Shown in pieces: positions 20,081 to 30,633 of a stretch of 64,000 bases of DNA. The notes below the pieces were generated by a model. It had not been told where the DNA came from and made no database searches. It was given only the letters and a program-made list of their open reading frames with translations. The number at the start of each line of letters is the position of its first letter. The stretch's first letter is position 1. The stretch is taken from the NCBI RefSeq assembly GCF_029714205.1, contig NZ_CP121648.1, positions 5,892,501-5,956,500 of the forward strand. The letters are read 5' to 3'. This DNA comes from Methylobacterium sp. CB376 (GTDB lineage: Bacteria; Pseudomonadota; Alphaproteobacteria; Rhizobiales; Beijerinckiaceae). A program made the position numbers and the translations under genes.

Positions 20081-20253
20081 GCGGGACGGGTCGGCGCCGC
20101 GGCAGGGCATCCCGCCCCACGACACCGCGCCGCGCTTGGCCTGCCGGGCGTTCTCGTGTACGGACCCCCCGAATTCGAGGCCCGGGCGCCCTGGCGGCGC
20201 GCCGGCCATAGGCACGTTGGCGCTCCCTCGGCGGTGCCGCCCCTGGAAACCCG

Positions 20254-20682
20254 ATGCAGACCGTCCTGATCGTCGTCCACCTGATCATCGTGCTCGCGCT
20301 GATCGCCGTCGTGCTGCTGCAGCGCTCCGAGGGCGGTCTCGGCCTCGGCGGCGGGGGCAGCGGCACGCAGGGGTTCCTCACCGGCCGCGGCCAGGCCAAC
20401 GCGCTCACCCGCGCCACCGCGATCCTGGCGGCCCTGTTCTTCACCACCAGCATGGTGCTGGCGATCCTGTCGCACCGCACCGCCGCGCCGCGCTCGATCT
20501 TCGAGGGCGCCGGCCAGACCCGCGCCCCGGCGGGGCAGCCGGCGGCCCCGCCCTCGGGCAACCTCCTCGACCAGCTGCGCCAGCAGCAGGGCGACGCGCC
20601 CGCGGCCCCGGCCGCCCCGGCGCCCGCCGCGCCCGCGGCCCCGGCCGCGCCCGCCGCCCCGGCGGCGCCCCAGTCGCGCTGA
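20254..20682 (+). CDS. secG: Preprotein translocase subunit SecG
   Basis: The 142-residue protein has the two-helix SecG core: helix 1 at residues 3-22 (TVLIVVHLIIVLALIAVVLL), the conserved loop QRSEGGLGLGGGG, and helix 2 at about 55-75. The C-terminus beyond residue 90 is an Ala/Pro-rich tail of alternating PAAPAA units, long for the family and low in complexity. SecG assists SecYEG translocation. It lies between tpiA and pyrG, the common alphaproteobacterial order. Confidence 0.93.
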   Translation: MQTVLIVVHLIIVLALIAVVLLQRSEGGLGLGGGGSGTQGFLTGRGQANALTRATAILAALFFTTSMVLAILSHRTAAPRSIFEGAGQTRAPAGQPAAPPSGNLLDQLRQQQGDAPAAPAAPAPAAPAAPAAPAAPAAPQSR

Positions 20683-20789
20683 GCCGGACGGAGTCCCCGC
20701 TTCGCCGAGACGAGCGGCGGGCCCCGCGCCCGCCCCGATCCCGCACGTGGATCCGGCCGGCCCCGCCGCCCGGATCCGGTCCCGTTTGA

Positions 20790-22567
<1,778 letters not shown>

Positions 22568-22630
22568 CAAGAGGCCGCCGGCCGGTGTACCCAGTATCCC
22601 CGAGGTCGCAGGCGGCCGAGGGGAGCCGGG

Positions 22631-23032
22631 ATGCTGGCGTCGATTTCCGGGCTGGGGGCCTTCCTGGCCTACGCGGCTGTGGCCGCCGGGCTGGTGGCGG
22701 CCTACCTCGTCGTCTACATGCTGGCGACGGCGCATGACGAGCTGGCGCTGATCCGCGCCGGGGTGACGGCGGCGGCGATCGCGCTCGGCGGCAGCCTCGT
22801 GGCCTTCACGCTGCCGCTCGCGGTCGCGATCTACAACGCGCAGGGCCTGCTCGACTGCGCGGTCTGGGGCCTCGTCGCGCTCATCGTGCAGATGGCGGTC
22901 TACTGGGTGGTCCGGCTCGTCCTGCCGGGCCTGTCGCGCCAGATCGCGGCGGGCGAGACCGCGCCCGCGACCTTCCTCGCCGCGGCCTCGCTCGCGGCGG
23001 GCATCGTCAACGCCGCCGCGATGACCTACTGA
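22631..23032 (+). CDS. DUF350 family membrane protein
   Basis: The 133-residue protein has four hydrophobic helices (about residues 8-30, 40-62, 72-92, 108-130) with few charged residues, the pattern of DUF350 (E. coli YjfL-like). Start at ATG 22631 follows GAGGGGAGCCGGG. The next gene starts one base after its stop. Together with the DUF1190 and glutathionylspermidine-synthase-like genes it forms a cluster that recurs in enterobacteria and proteobacteria (yjfL, ygiB, ygiC/yjfC). No biochemical role is known to me. Confidence 0.8.
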   Translation: MLASISGLGAFLAYAAVAAGLVAAYLVVYMLATAHDELALIRAGVTAAAIALGGSLVAFTLPLAVAIYNAQGLLDCAVWGLVALIVQMAVYWVVRLVLPGLSRQIAAGETAPATFLAAASLAAGIVNAAAMTY

Positions 23033-23033
23033 G

Positions 23034-23646
23034 ATGCCGGACCTCAAGCGCTCCCAGGTCGTCTCGCTGGCCCTGCTGCTGGGCGCCGGCGCCACCGCCT
23101 ACGGGCTCGCCCGCCGCGACCCGTCGCAGCGGGAGGAGGACACCCTCGTCTACCGGGACGTCGCGACCTGCCTGGGCCAGGGCCTGCGCAGCCGGGACGA
23201 TTGCGAGGCCGCCGACCGCGAGGCCCGCGCCCTCTACCCGCGCGTGGCGCCCCGCTACGACACGAACGCGGCCTGCGAGGCGCATCACGGCTGCGGCGGC
23301 TGCACGGCCGGGGGCTTCGTGGCGACCGAGGCCGCGGGCCACTTCATCCCGCTGCTCTCGGGCTTCATGATCGGCCGCACGGCCGAGCAGGCCATCCCGG
23401 TCCAGCCCCTCTTCCGCCACGAGACGCGGCCCTGCGGCGGGGGCGGGGGCTTCGCGGGCAGCTACTGCACCAGCAGCGGCGGGCGGATCTGGACCTCGGG
23501 CAGCGGGTCGAGCAGCGCGCGGGTCTCCTCCGCGGTCGCCCGCACCGCCGCGACGACGCCCCGGGTGGTGGCGAGCGGGGATTCGGCGGCACCGGCCGCG
23601 CGGTGGCCGGGGGCACGGGGGAGGATCCGGCGGGGGAGGGGCCTGA
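23034..23646 (+). CDS. DUF1190 (YgiB-like) protein, C-terminus frame-shifted in this sequence
   Basis: The N-terminal hydrophobic segment (SQVVSLALLLGAGATAYGLA) suggests a lipid-exposed or exported protein. The body contains paired cysteines (CLGQGLRSRDDCEAADREA, CEAHHGCGGCTAGGF) and a Gly/Ser-rich tail, as in DUF1190. As given, the frame runs on into the next gene without a stop. Adding one G at 23577-23580 and one at 23617-23621 gives a tail of the usual GGFGGTGRAVAGG type ending at TGA 23644-23646. That TGA overlaps the next ATG (TGATG). The end coordinate therefore assumes two missing bases. Confidence 0.65.
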
Positions 23647-24800
23647 TGCGCCGCCTCGACCTCGGCGAGCGGCCGGATTGGCGCGACAGGGCCGCGGCGG
23701 CGGGCTTCGCCTTCCACACCTTCGCGGACGAGCCCTACTGGGACGAGAGCCACGCCTACGCCTTCACCCTCGACCAGATCGAGCGCGACATCGAGGCGCC
23801 GAGCGCGGAGCTCCACGCGCTCTGCCTCGACTTCGTCGCCCGCGCGGTCGCGGACGAGGCAATCCTCGCCTCCCTGGGCCTGCCCGAAGCGGCCTTCGAC
23901 GCGGTGCGCGAGAGCTGGCGGCGGGGCGACCCCTCCCTCTACGGCCGCCTCGACCTCGCCTATGACGGCACCGGCCCGGCGAAGCTCCTGGAATACAACG
24001 CCGACACGCCGACCGCCCTCTACGAGACGGGCGTCTTCCAGTGGCTGTGGCTGGAGGATCTGCTGGCGCGGGGCCTGCTGCCGCCCGGCAGCGATCAATT
24101 CAACGCGGTCCACGAGCGGCTGATCGCCCGCTTCTCGGCGATCGGGGGGCCGGTCGCCTTCACCTGCATGCCCGACGCGCCCGAGGACCGCGGCACCGTC
24201 GCCTACCTGCAGGATTGCGCCCATCAGGCGGGGCTCGCCACCCGCTTCGTGCCCCTCGCCTCGGTGTCGCTGCGCGAGGACGGCGCCTTCTCGGACGGGC
24301 TCGGCGAGGCGCTCGGCACCCTGTTCAAGCTCTATCCCTGGGAATGGGCCTTCCGGGACGCCTTCGGGGCGGCGCTGCCGGGCACGCCGACCCGCTTCCT
24401 GGAGCCGCCCTGGAAGGCCGTGCTCTCGACGAAGGGCCTGCTGCCCCATCTCTGGCGCCTCGCGCCCGGCCACCCGAACCTGCTCCCGTGCTACTTCGAG
24501 GACGATCCCGCCAAGGCGTCCCTCGGCCGGACTTTCGTGAAGAAGCCGATCCTGTCGCGGGAGGGGGCGAACGTGCTGATGGTGCGCGACGGCGCCGTGC
24601 TGGCCCGCGAGGAGGGACCCTACGGGGCGGAGGGCCACGTCCGCCAGGCGCTGGTCGACCTGCCGGCCTTCGCGGGCGAGCGGGTGCTCGCCGGGAGCTG
24701 GATCATCGGCGAGGCGCCGTCGGGCCTGTGCCTGCGCGCGAGCCGCGACCTCATCACCGGCAACCGGGCGCGCTTCGTGCCGCACGTGATCGCGCCCTGA
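23646..24800 (+). CDS. Glutathionylspermidine synthase-like ATP-grasp protein (YgiC/YjfC family)
   Basis: Starting at ATG 23646 (MRRLDLGERPDWRDRAAAAG) the product is 384 residues. Family motifs are KLLEYNADTPTALYETGVFQ, LFKLYPWEW, EPPWKAVLSTKGLLPHLW and TFVKKPILSREGANVLM, as in the synthetase domain PF03738. The family joins carboxylates to amines using ATP in a glutathionylspermidine synthase fold, but YgiC/YjfC homologues have no proven glutathionylspermidine activity. In this sequence it appears fused to the gene before it; I consider that fusion an artefact of two missing G bases, and the independent start is typical of the family. Confidence 0.82.
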   Translation: MRRLDLGERPDWRDRAAAAGFAFHTFADEPYWDESHAYAFTLDQIERDIEAPSAELHALCLDFVARAVADEAILASLGLPEAAFDAVRESWRRGDPSLYGRLDLAYDGTGPAKLLEYNADTPTALYETGVFQWLWLEDLLARGLLPPGSDQFNAVHERLIARFSAIGGPVAFTCMPDAPEDRGTVAYLQDCAHQAGLATRFVPLASVSLREDGAFSDGLGEALGTLFKLYPWEWAFRDAFGAALPGTPTRFLEPPWKAVLSTKGLLPHLWRLAPGHPNLLPCYFEDDPAKASLGRTFVKKPILSREGANVLMVRDGAVLAREEGPYGAEGHVRQALVDLPAFAGERVLAGSWIIGEAPSGLCLRASRDLITGNRARFVPHVIAP

Positions 24801-24831
24801 CCCCGCCACGCCCGCACCCTATCTTGCCGGC

Positions 24832-25284
24832 GTGACCGAGATTCTCTTCTACCACATGCAGCGCCAGCCCCTCGAATCGGTGCTGCCGAACCTCCTGGAG
24901 AAATCCCTGGAGCGGCGCTGGCGCGTCGTCGTGCAGGCGGCGAGCGAGGAGCGGCTGGCCGCCCTCGACGACCACCTCTGGACCTTCTCGGAGGAGAGCT
25001 TCCTGCCCCACGGCACCGACCGCGAACCCGACGCCGGCACGCAGCCCGTCGTGCTCACCCTGCGCGACGCGAACCCGAACGGCGCCACGATCCGCTTCCT
25101 GGTCGAGGGCGCCGCCCTGCCCGCCGATGCGGGACGCTACGAGCGCATCTGCGTCCTGTTCGACGGCAGCGACCAGGAGGCGCTGCTCCTGGCCCGCGAG
25201 CAGTGGCGCGCCGCCAAGGAGGCCGGGCACAGCGTCGCCTACTGGCAGCAGGACGAGACCGGCCGCTGGCAGAAGAAGGCCTGA
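24832..25284 (+). CDS. holC: DNA polymerase III chi subunit HolC
   Basis: The 150-residue protein begins TEILFYHMQRQPLESVLPNL, typical of alphaproteobacterial chi subunits. It continues with RRWRVVVQAASEERLAALDD, HLWTFSEESFLPHG and QPVVLTLRDANPNGA. Chi links the clamp loader to single-strand binding protein during replication. Start is GTG at 24832; there is no ATG near. The stop TGA at 25282-25284 is also the start of the second palindromic repeat. Confidence 0.9.
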   Translation: MTEILFYHMQRQPLESVLPNLLEKSLERRWRVVVQAASEERLAALDDHLWTFSEESFLPHGTDREPDAGTQPVVLTLRDANPNGATIRFLVEGAALPADAGRYERICVLFDGSDQEALLLAREQWRAAKEAGHSVAYWQQDETGRWQKKA

Positions 25285-25386
25285 TCCGGGATCCGCTCGA
25301 TCGAAGCGGATCCCGGATCCCGCGCCCGCCCGGCGCGTGAGCGAAGCCCCGATCCGCCATCCCGAGGGGGTCTATCGGATCGGGTA
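25281..25386 (+). repeat. Two-hairpin palindromic repeat, copy 2, overlapping the holC stop codon
   Basis: Hairpin A arms are at 25282-25295 and 25307-25320; the outermost pair is lost (final C instead of A), leaving 13 matched pairs. Hairpin B arms are CCCGATCCG at 25348-25356 and CGGATCGGG at 25376-25384. Compared with copy 1, two positions in each arm of hairpin B changed together so that pairing is kept. The spacer GTGAGCGAAG matches copy 1. The first TGA is the holC stop codon. Confidence 0.85.
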
Positions 25387-25410
25387 TGAGGACCGCCCCG
25401 GAGGACACCC

Positions 25411-26991
25411 GATGATCCGCATCCTGATGCTGCTCGCCGCGCTCGCCGCGGCAGCGCCCGGCCCCTCGCTCGCGCAGCAGCCGCGGCCGCAGGACCCGCG
25501 CGCGCAGGAATCGCGCGCGCCCGAGTCCCGCCCGTCCGAGTCCCGCCCGTCCGAGTCCCGCCCGCCCGAGGGGCGCAGGCTGCCCCCGACGCGGTGACGC
25601 AGCACAGCCTCGCCCTCTCGGACGGGCGCAGCCTCGCCTTCACGGCCACGGCCGGCAGCCTCGCCCTCGTCGACGAGGCCGGCAAGCTCCAGGCCGAGAT
25701 CGCCTTCACGGCCTTCACCCTGCCGGAGCGCCCGCGGGCGACGCGGCCCGTCACCTTCGCGCTCAACGGCGGTCCCGGCGCGGCCTCCGCCTATCTCAAT
25801 CTCGGGGCGGTCGGCCCCTGGCGCCTGCCCCTCGACGGGCCGAGCATCAGCCCCTCGGCGGCGCCGGTGCCGCTGCCCAACGACGAGACCTGGCTCGACT
25901 TCACCGACCTCGTCTTCCTCGATCCGGTCGGCACCGGCTACAGCCGGGCGGCCGGGGACGACGCCAAGCGCTACTTCTCGGTCGATGCGGACGCCTCGGT
26001 CCTCGCCGCGGCGATCGCCCGCTGGCTGCGCACCAACGACCGCCTGACCTCGCCGAAATTCTACCTCGGGGAGAGCTACGGCGGCTTCCGCGGCCCGCTC
26101 ATCGCCCGCAAGCTCCAGGACGACGTCGGGGTCGGCCTCTCGGGCCTCGTTCTGCTCTCGCCCGTGCTCGATTTCGGCTGGCTTCAGCCGCCGCGGCACA
26201 ATCCCCTCGGCGACGTCACCCGGCTGCCCTCCCTGGCCGCCGCCGCCATCGAGCGCCGCGGCGGCAGCCCGGACCCGGGGGCGCTGGCGGAGGCCGAATC
26301 CTACGCCACCGGCGAGTACCTGAGCGACCTACTGCGCGGGCCGCGGGACGGCGCGGCGCGCGACCGGCTCGCCCGCCGGGTCGCGGCGCTCACCGGGCTC
26401 GACCCGGACCTGGTGCGGCGGCAGGCCGGGCGGATCTCGACCGGCAGCTACCAGCGCGAGAGCGGCCGGGCGGAGGGGCGCGTCGCCAGCGCCTACGACA
26501 CCGGCGTCACCGGCTGGGACCCGGAGCCGAACGCGGCCCATGCGGGCTTCGAGGACCCGCTCCTCTCCGCCATGCAGGCGCCCCTCTCGAGCGCGATCGT
26601 CGACCTCACCGCCCGCACCCTGAACTGGCGGGTGACGAATCTGCGCTACGAGCTGCTCAGCACCGGCGTGAACCGCCAGTGGAACTGGGGCTCCGGCCGC
26701 ACCCCGCCGGAGGTGGTGAGCGACCTCAGGCAGGCCCTCGCCCTCGACGGGTCGCTGCGGGTGCTGGTCGCGCACGGCTACACGGACCTCGTCACGCCCT
26801 ACTTCGCCTCGCGGCTCATCCTCGACCAGATCCCCGCCTACGGTCCGGGCCAACGGCTCAGCTTGGCGGTTTTCCCGGGCGGCCACATGTTCTATTCCCG
26901 CCAGGCCTCGCGGGCGGCGCTCCGGGGCGAGGCGCTGCGCCTCTACGAGGCGGCGCTGGCGGCGCGGCAGGGAAGCGGCGAGGGACGATGA
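25411..26991 (+). CDS. Secreted S10-family serine carboxypeptidase, frame break near 25583-25587
   Basis: A signal peptide is encoded from ATG 25411 (RILMLLAALAAAAPGPSLAQ), followed by a repetitive ESRPSESRPPE linker, but the frame stops after RRLPPTR. The peptidase proper continues in another frame with VTQHSLALSDGRSLAFTA from about 25594. One extra C in the CCCCC at 25583-25587 gives LPPDAVTQHSLAL and joins the two. The catalytic triad is visible: Ser in YLGESYGGFRG, Asp in AHGYTDLVTPY, His in FPGGHMFY. It likely trims C-terminal residues from periplasmic peptides. Repaired length is about 526 codons. Confidence 0.82.
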   Translation, partial: DDPHPDAARRARRGSARPLARAAAAAAGPARAGIARARVPPVRVPPVRVPPARGAQAAPDAVTQHSLALSDGRSLAFTATAGSLALVDEAGKLQAEIAFTAFTLPERPRATRPVTFALNGGPGAASAYLNLGAVGPWRLPLDGPSISPSAAPVPLPNDETWLDFTDLVFLDPVGTGYSRAAGDDAKRYFSVDADASVLAAAIARWLRTNDRLTSPKFYLGESYGGFRGPLIARKLQDDVGVGLSGLVLLSPVLDFGWLQPPRHNPLGDVTRLPSLAAAAIERRGGSPDPGALAEAESYATGEYLSDLLRGPRDGAARDRLARRVAALTGLDPDLVRRQAGRISTGSYQRESGRAEGRVASAYDTGVTGWDPEPNAAHAGFEDPLLSAMQAPLSSAIVDLTARTLNWRVTNLRYELLSTGVNRQWNWGSGRTPPEVVSDLRQALALDGSLRVLVAHGYTDLVTPYFASRLILDQIPAYGPGQRLSLAVFPGGHMFYSRQASRAALRGEALRLYEAALAARQGSGEGR

Positions 26992-27371
26992 CGAGGATCC
27001 GGGGACGAAGCCGCCGGGGACGGGGCCGGGCGCTGGCCGCGATCGGCGCGGCCCTGCTCTCTGGCTGCGGCGGCAACCCCGACCGGGCGGCCCCCGCGGC
27101 GGCGATCGCGCCGCCCGCCCCGCCCGCCTATGCGGGGCCGGTGCTGGCTCCGGACGGCACCTGCACGGGACCGGTGCCGGCGGGCGCCGCCGCGATCGCG
27201 CCGGGCATCGGCGAGTGCGAGCTGGTCCGGCTCAAGGGCGCGCCCCCGACCGACGTGCTCGTCGGCGAGAGCGGGCGGGGCCAGCGCGAGGTGCAGGTGC
27301 TCTACGCGGAGCCCGGCGGAAAGGAGCTGTATTTCTTCGTCAACAACCGGCTCGACCGAATCGTCAAGTGA
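26988..27371 (+). CDS. Small lipoprotein of unknown function
   Basis: A 127-residue protein starting at ATG 26988, overlapping the peptidase stop by four bases (ATGA). The basic N-terminus and hydrophobic stretch end in a lipobox LLSGCGG, so Cys near residue 29 should be lipid-modified. The mature part has a Pro/Ala-rich linker, then a compact domain with two Cys (APDGTCTG and GIGECELV) and a C-terminal VLYAEPGGKELYFFVNNRL. I do not recognise a family. Coupled translation with the S10 peptidase suggests a shared envelope role. Confidence 0.75.
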   Translation: MTRIRGRSRRGRGRALAAIGAALLSGCGGNPDRAAPAAAIAPPAPPAYAGPVLAPDGTCTGPVPAGAAAIAPGIGECELVRLKGAPPTDVLVGESGRGQREVQVLYAEPGGKELYFFVNNRLDRIVK

Positions 27372-27470
27372 GGAAGCGCACCGCGCCGGCCTGCGGCGCG
27401 GGCTCCGGTCGCCCCGCCGGCCCGGGCGGGGCCGGACGCGGCGACGCGAGAGGGCGAGGACTGGACCGGC

Positions 27471-28571
27471 ATGGCGCGCGACCCGAACGCAATCGACTTC
27501 TGGCGCGGCCTCGCCCTGATCACCATCTTCATCAACCACATCCCCGGCAACGTCTTCGAGAGCTTCACCTACTCGCAGTACGGGACCTCGGACGCGGCCG
27601 AGCTGTTCGTGTTCCTTGCGGGCTGGTCGATCGGGATCGCGATCCGGGGCCGCAGCGGCGCGCTGGAGCCGGCCGGCCGCACGCTGCTGCGCCTGCTCTC
27701 GCGCATGGTCGAGGTCTACCGGGCGCAGATCGTCATCACGGCCCTCGCCCTCGCCATGCTGGCGGCGGCGGCCCTCCTCCTCGACAACCCGCTCCTGCTC
27801 GAGTGGCACAATGCCGGGCCGGTCTTCACCGACCCGGTCCAGACCACCCTCGGCTGGGTCACCCTCCTGCACCAGCTCGGGTTCTTCAACATCCTGCCGC
27901 TCTACGTGGTGCTGCTCGGGCTCGCGCCGCTCTTCGTGCTCGCGGCGCGGCTGAGCCGGCCGCTGGCGCTCGCCGCCTCCCTCGCCCTCTACCTCGCGGC
28001 GCTGGTCTGGGAGATCAACCTGCCGTCCTGGCCGGGGGAGGGGCACTGGTTCTTCAACCCCCTGTGCTGGCAGCTGCTGCTGGTGCTCGGCTTCCTGGCC
28101 CACGAGTGGCGGCGCGAATCGGAGAGCTTCCAGGTCTGGCGCCGCCGCCTGCGCCCGCTCGGGATCGCGGTCGTGGTGATCGGGGCGGTGCTGGCGTGGT
28201 TCCACATCCGGCCCGACCCGCTCCTCGTGCCCGAGCCGCGGCTCCTCTTCACCTTCGACAAGTCCTACCAGCCGCCGGCCCGACTCATCCACTTCATCGG
28301 CGTGCTGCTGACCTTCCAGGGCGCATTCGAGTGGATCTACGCCCGGCTCCCCTGGCTCGGGCGCCAGCTCGCCGCCCTGGGCCGCAACTCCCTCGCGGTG
28401 TTCTCGGTCGGGTCGATCTGCAGCCTCGCGGCGCAACTCGTCAGGTTCTGGACCGGAGGCGGTTTCGCCGTCGATGTTCTTGTCGTAGGATCGGGGCTGT
28501 TTGTACTCGCGTTCACTGCATGGTTCGTGGAATGGCGCTCGCGCTCCCCTCGGTCGCCCGCATCGGCCTGA
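27471..28571 (+). CDS. opgC: OpgC-family membrane acyltransferase
   Basis: The 366-residue protein begins MARDPNAIDFWRGLALITIF, followed by NHIPGNVFE, the OpgC family signature near the first helix. About ten hydrophobic segments follow. OpgC proteins transfer succinyl groups to osmoregulated periplasmic glucans, though Rhizobiales homologues may act on other glycans. The 3' end overlaps the start of the SGNH hydrolase gene by about 50 bases. A gap of 99 bases separates it from the lipoprotein gene. Confidence 0.85.
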   Translation: MARDPNAIDFWRGLALITIFINHIPGNVFESFTYSQYGTSDAAELFVFLAGWSIGIAIRGRSGALEPAGRTLLRLLSRMVEVYRAQIVITALALAMLAAAALLLDNPLLLEWHNAGPVFTDPVQTTLGWVTLLHQLGFFNILPLYVVLLGLAPLFVLAARLSRPLALAASLALYLAALVWEINLPSWPGEGHWFFNPLCWQLLLVLGFLAHEWRRESESFQVWRRRLRPLGIAVVVIGAVLAWFHIRPDPLLVPEPRLLFTFDKSYQPPARLIHFIGVLLTFQGAFEWIYARLPWLGRQLAALGRNSLAVFSVGSICSLAAQLVRFWTGGGFAVDVLVVGSGLFVLAFTAWFVEWRSRSPRSPASA

Positions 28572-29398
28572 CCTGCTGGTTCGGGCTCGTCGGGCTCGGC
28601 ACGGCCGCCGCCCAGGCCCAGCAGCCCCCGCGGCCGGGATCGGCCGCGACCGTGGTGGCGCCCGGCCCCGACGTGCCGGACCCGAGCCTGTCGCCCGAGT
28701 GCCGGGTCCCCGGCTCCAAGCTCTACACCCTGGCCAAGCTCCGGGCCGTCAAGAAGGCCCTGCGGGAGCAGCGGGCGATCCACGTCCTCTCGCTCGGCTC
28801 GACCTCGGGCGGGCTCGGGGCCGTCACCTACCCGGTGAAGCTCGAATCGGCCCTGGAGCAATCCCTGCCGGACGTGACCGTCGACGTGGACAGCCGCGGC
28901 CTGCCGGGCGAGATCACCTACGGCGCCACCGAGCGGGTGCGCAACATCGTGGCGGAGATCGAGCCCGACCTCGTGGTCTGGCAGGTCGGCAGCAACGACG
29001 CGCTCGCCCGGGTCGACGTCGAGGCCTTCGCGTCCTCCCTGGCGGACACGATCGACTGGATCAAGTCGCACGACATCGACGTCGTGCTGGTGGATCCGCA
29101 ATACACCGCGAGCTTGGCGCAGGACGACTACTACAACAGCTTCGTGCGCGCGATCCAGCGCGTGGCCGCCGAGAAGCAGGTGCCGCTCGTCCTGCGCTTC
29201 GAGGCGATGCGCTACCTCGCGCTGCACGCCAAGGGCGACGGGCTGCTCGGCAGCGGCTTCCGGCTCGCGGATCTCGGCCAGCGCTGCATGGCCGAGCACG
29301 TCACCCGGGCGATCACCGTCTCGCTGCTCCAGCCCGACGTGACCGGGACCACGCCCCCGCCCGCGGCCTCGGTCGCCGCCGGCAAGCCGAGCCCCTGA
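28520..29398 (+). CDS. Secreted SGNH/GDSL-type hydrolase
   Basis: The 292-residue protein starts at ATG 28520 inside the end of opgC (ATG 28532 is an alternative). A signal peptide runs to about AAAQAQ. The first block has Ser in HVLSLGSTSGGLGAVTYP in place of the usual GDS, the third block is WQVGSNDALARV, and DGLLGSGFRLADLG lies near the end where the catalytic Asp/His block falls. The overlap with opgC suggests a paired acyl-transfer and acyl-removal role on a periplasmic glycan, which is inference. Confidence 0.72.
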   Translation: MVRGMALALPSVARIGLTCWFGLVGLGTAAAQAQQPPRPGSAATVVAPGPDVPDPSLSPECRVPGSKLYTLAKLRAVKKALREQRAIHVLSLGSTSGGLGAVTYPVKLESALEQSLPDVTVDVDSRGLPGEITYGATERVRNIVAEIEPDLVVWQVGSNDALARVDVEAFASSLADTIDWIKSHDIDVVLVDPQYTASLAQDDYYNSFVRAIQRVAAEKQVPLVLRFEAMRYLALHAKGDGLLGSGFRLADLGQRCMAEHVTRAITVSLLQPDVTGTTPPPAASVAAGKPSP

Positions 29399-29399
29399 G

Positions 29400-29425
29400 C
29401 CGGGCGGCCCCGGGGCGCCGCCCGG
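29400..29425. terminator. GC hairpin between convergent genes
   Basis: CCGGGCGGC at 29400-29408 pairs with GCCGCCCGG at 29417-29425. It fills the 28-base gap between the SGNH hydrolase and bioB, which converge. There is no T tract on either side, so it is only a possible bidirectional stop or mRNA end. Confidence 0.4.
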
Positions 29426-29426
29426 G

Positions 29427-30425
29427 CTACTCCGCCGCCTCGAGCGCCGAGATCGCCGGCACCGGCACGCCGATGTCGCGCAGGAGCTGCGCGTCCGCGT
29501 CCGCGTCGGTATTGGCGGTGGTGAGCAGGCGCTCGCCGTAGAAGATCGAGTTCGCGCCCGCCAGGAAGCAGAGCACCTGCGCCTCCCGGGACAGCGCCCG
29601 GCGCCCGGCGCTGAGCCGCACCCGGGCGCGGGGCATCACGATGCGGGCGGTCGCGCACATCCGCACCATCTCGAAGGGATCGACCGGCGGGCGCTCGCCG
29701 AGCGGCGTCCCCGGCACCGCCGCGAGCGCGTTGATCGGCACGCTCTCCGGGTGCGGCGCGTGGTTGGCGAGCACCTGCAGCATCGCCACCCGGTCGGTCA
29801 CGCCCTCGCCCATCCCGATGATGCCGCCGCAGCAGACGCCGATCCCGGCATCCCGCACCGCCTGGAGCGTCGCGAGCCGGTCCTCGTAGCTGCGGGTCGA
29901 GACGATCTTGTCGTAGTAGTCCGGGCCGGTATCGAGGTTGTGGTTGTAGGCGGTGAGCCCCGCCTCGGCGAGGCGCTCGGCCTGGGAGGGCGTCAGCATG
30001 CCGAGGGTGACGCAGGCCTCCATCCCGAGGCCGCGCACGCCCCGCACCATGGCGAGCACCGCGTCGAAATCCGGGCCGTCCTTCGGGCTGCGCCACGCCG
30101 CGCCCATGCAGAAGCGGGTGGCGCCCGCCGCCTTGGCCGCCGCGGCCTCGCGCAGCACGGCCTCGACCGGCATCAGGCGCTGGCGGGCGACGCCGGTCTC
30201 CTTGTGGTGGGCCGATTGCGAGCAGTAGCCGCAATCCTCCGGGCAGCCGCCGGTCTTGATCGAGAGCAGGCTCGCCCGCTGGATGTCCGAAGGGTCGTGA
30301 TGCGCCCGGTGGACGAGGGAGGCCCGGTGCACGAGGTCGAGGAGCGGCATGTCGTGGATCGCCTGCACCTGCGCGACGGTCCAGTCGTGCCGGATGGCGG
30401 GGTCGGAGCGCTCGGTCGTCGTCAT
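29427..30425 (-). CDS. bioB: Biotin synthase BioB
   Basis: The 332-residue radical SAM enzyme inserts sulfur into dethiobiotin. The 4Fe-4S motif is in [16 protein letters not shown] near residue 60; the substrate and 2Fe-2S region includes [28 protein letters not shown] and [13 protein letters not shown]. The ATG at 30425 ([15 protein letters not shown]) gives the family length; a longer frame upstream has no similarity. No other biotin genes adjoin it. accB, the biotin carrier, lies 15 kb away in this window. Confidence 0.95.
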   Translation of the reverse strand: MTTTERSDPAIRHDWTVAQVQAIHDMPLLDLVHRASLVHRAHHDPSDIQRASLLSIKTGGCPEDCGYCSQSAHHKETGVARQRLMPVEAVLREAAAAKAAGATRFCMGAAWRSPKDGPDFDAVLAMVRGVRGLGMEACVTLGMLTPSQAERLAEAGLTAYNHNLDTGPDYYDKIVSTRSYEDRLATLQAVRDAGIGVCCGGIIGMGEGVTDRVAMLQVLANHAPHPESVPINALAAVPGTPLGERPPVDPFEMVRMCATARIVMPRARVRLSAGRRALSREAQVLCFLAGANSIFYGERLLTTANTDADADAQLLRDIGVPVPAISALEAAE

Positions 30426-30633
30426 CGGGTCCCTCGCGTCGCGGGAGAAGCGGCCGCAGCCGCCGCACCCGGCCGCGCCTCCCCCGTCACTGATGTCTCG
30501 CGCGCCCCGTCGCCGCACCGGCATCCCCTTCGGGGAGCGTTCTCGCCCCGCATACCCCGATCCGCCGCGCTTGTCACAACCTCCATGGGGCGGAGCCGTT
30601 GTCAGCGCGCGGGCGCGGGCCCATCGTCGCCGC

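Noticed and set aside
23034..24800. Novel DUF1190 - ATP-grasp fusion protein
   Set aside because: Two one-base repairs in G runs give two normal genes with a TGATG overlap, so the fusion is likely an artefact.
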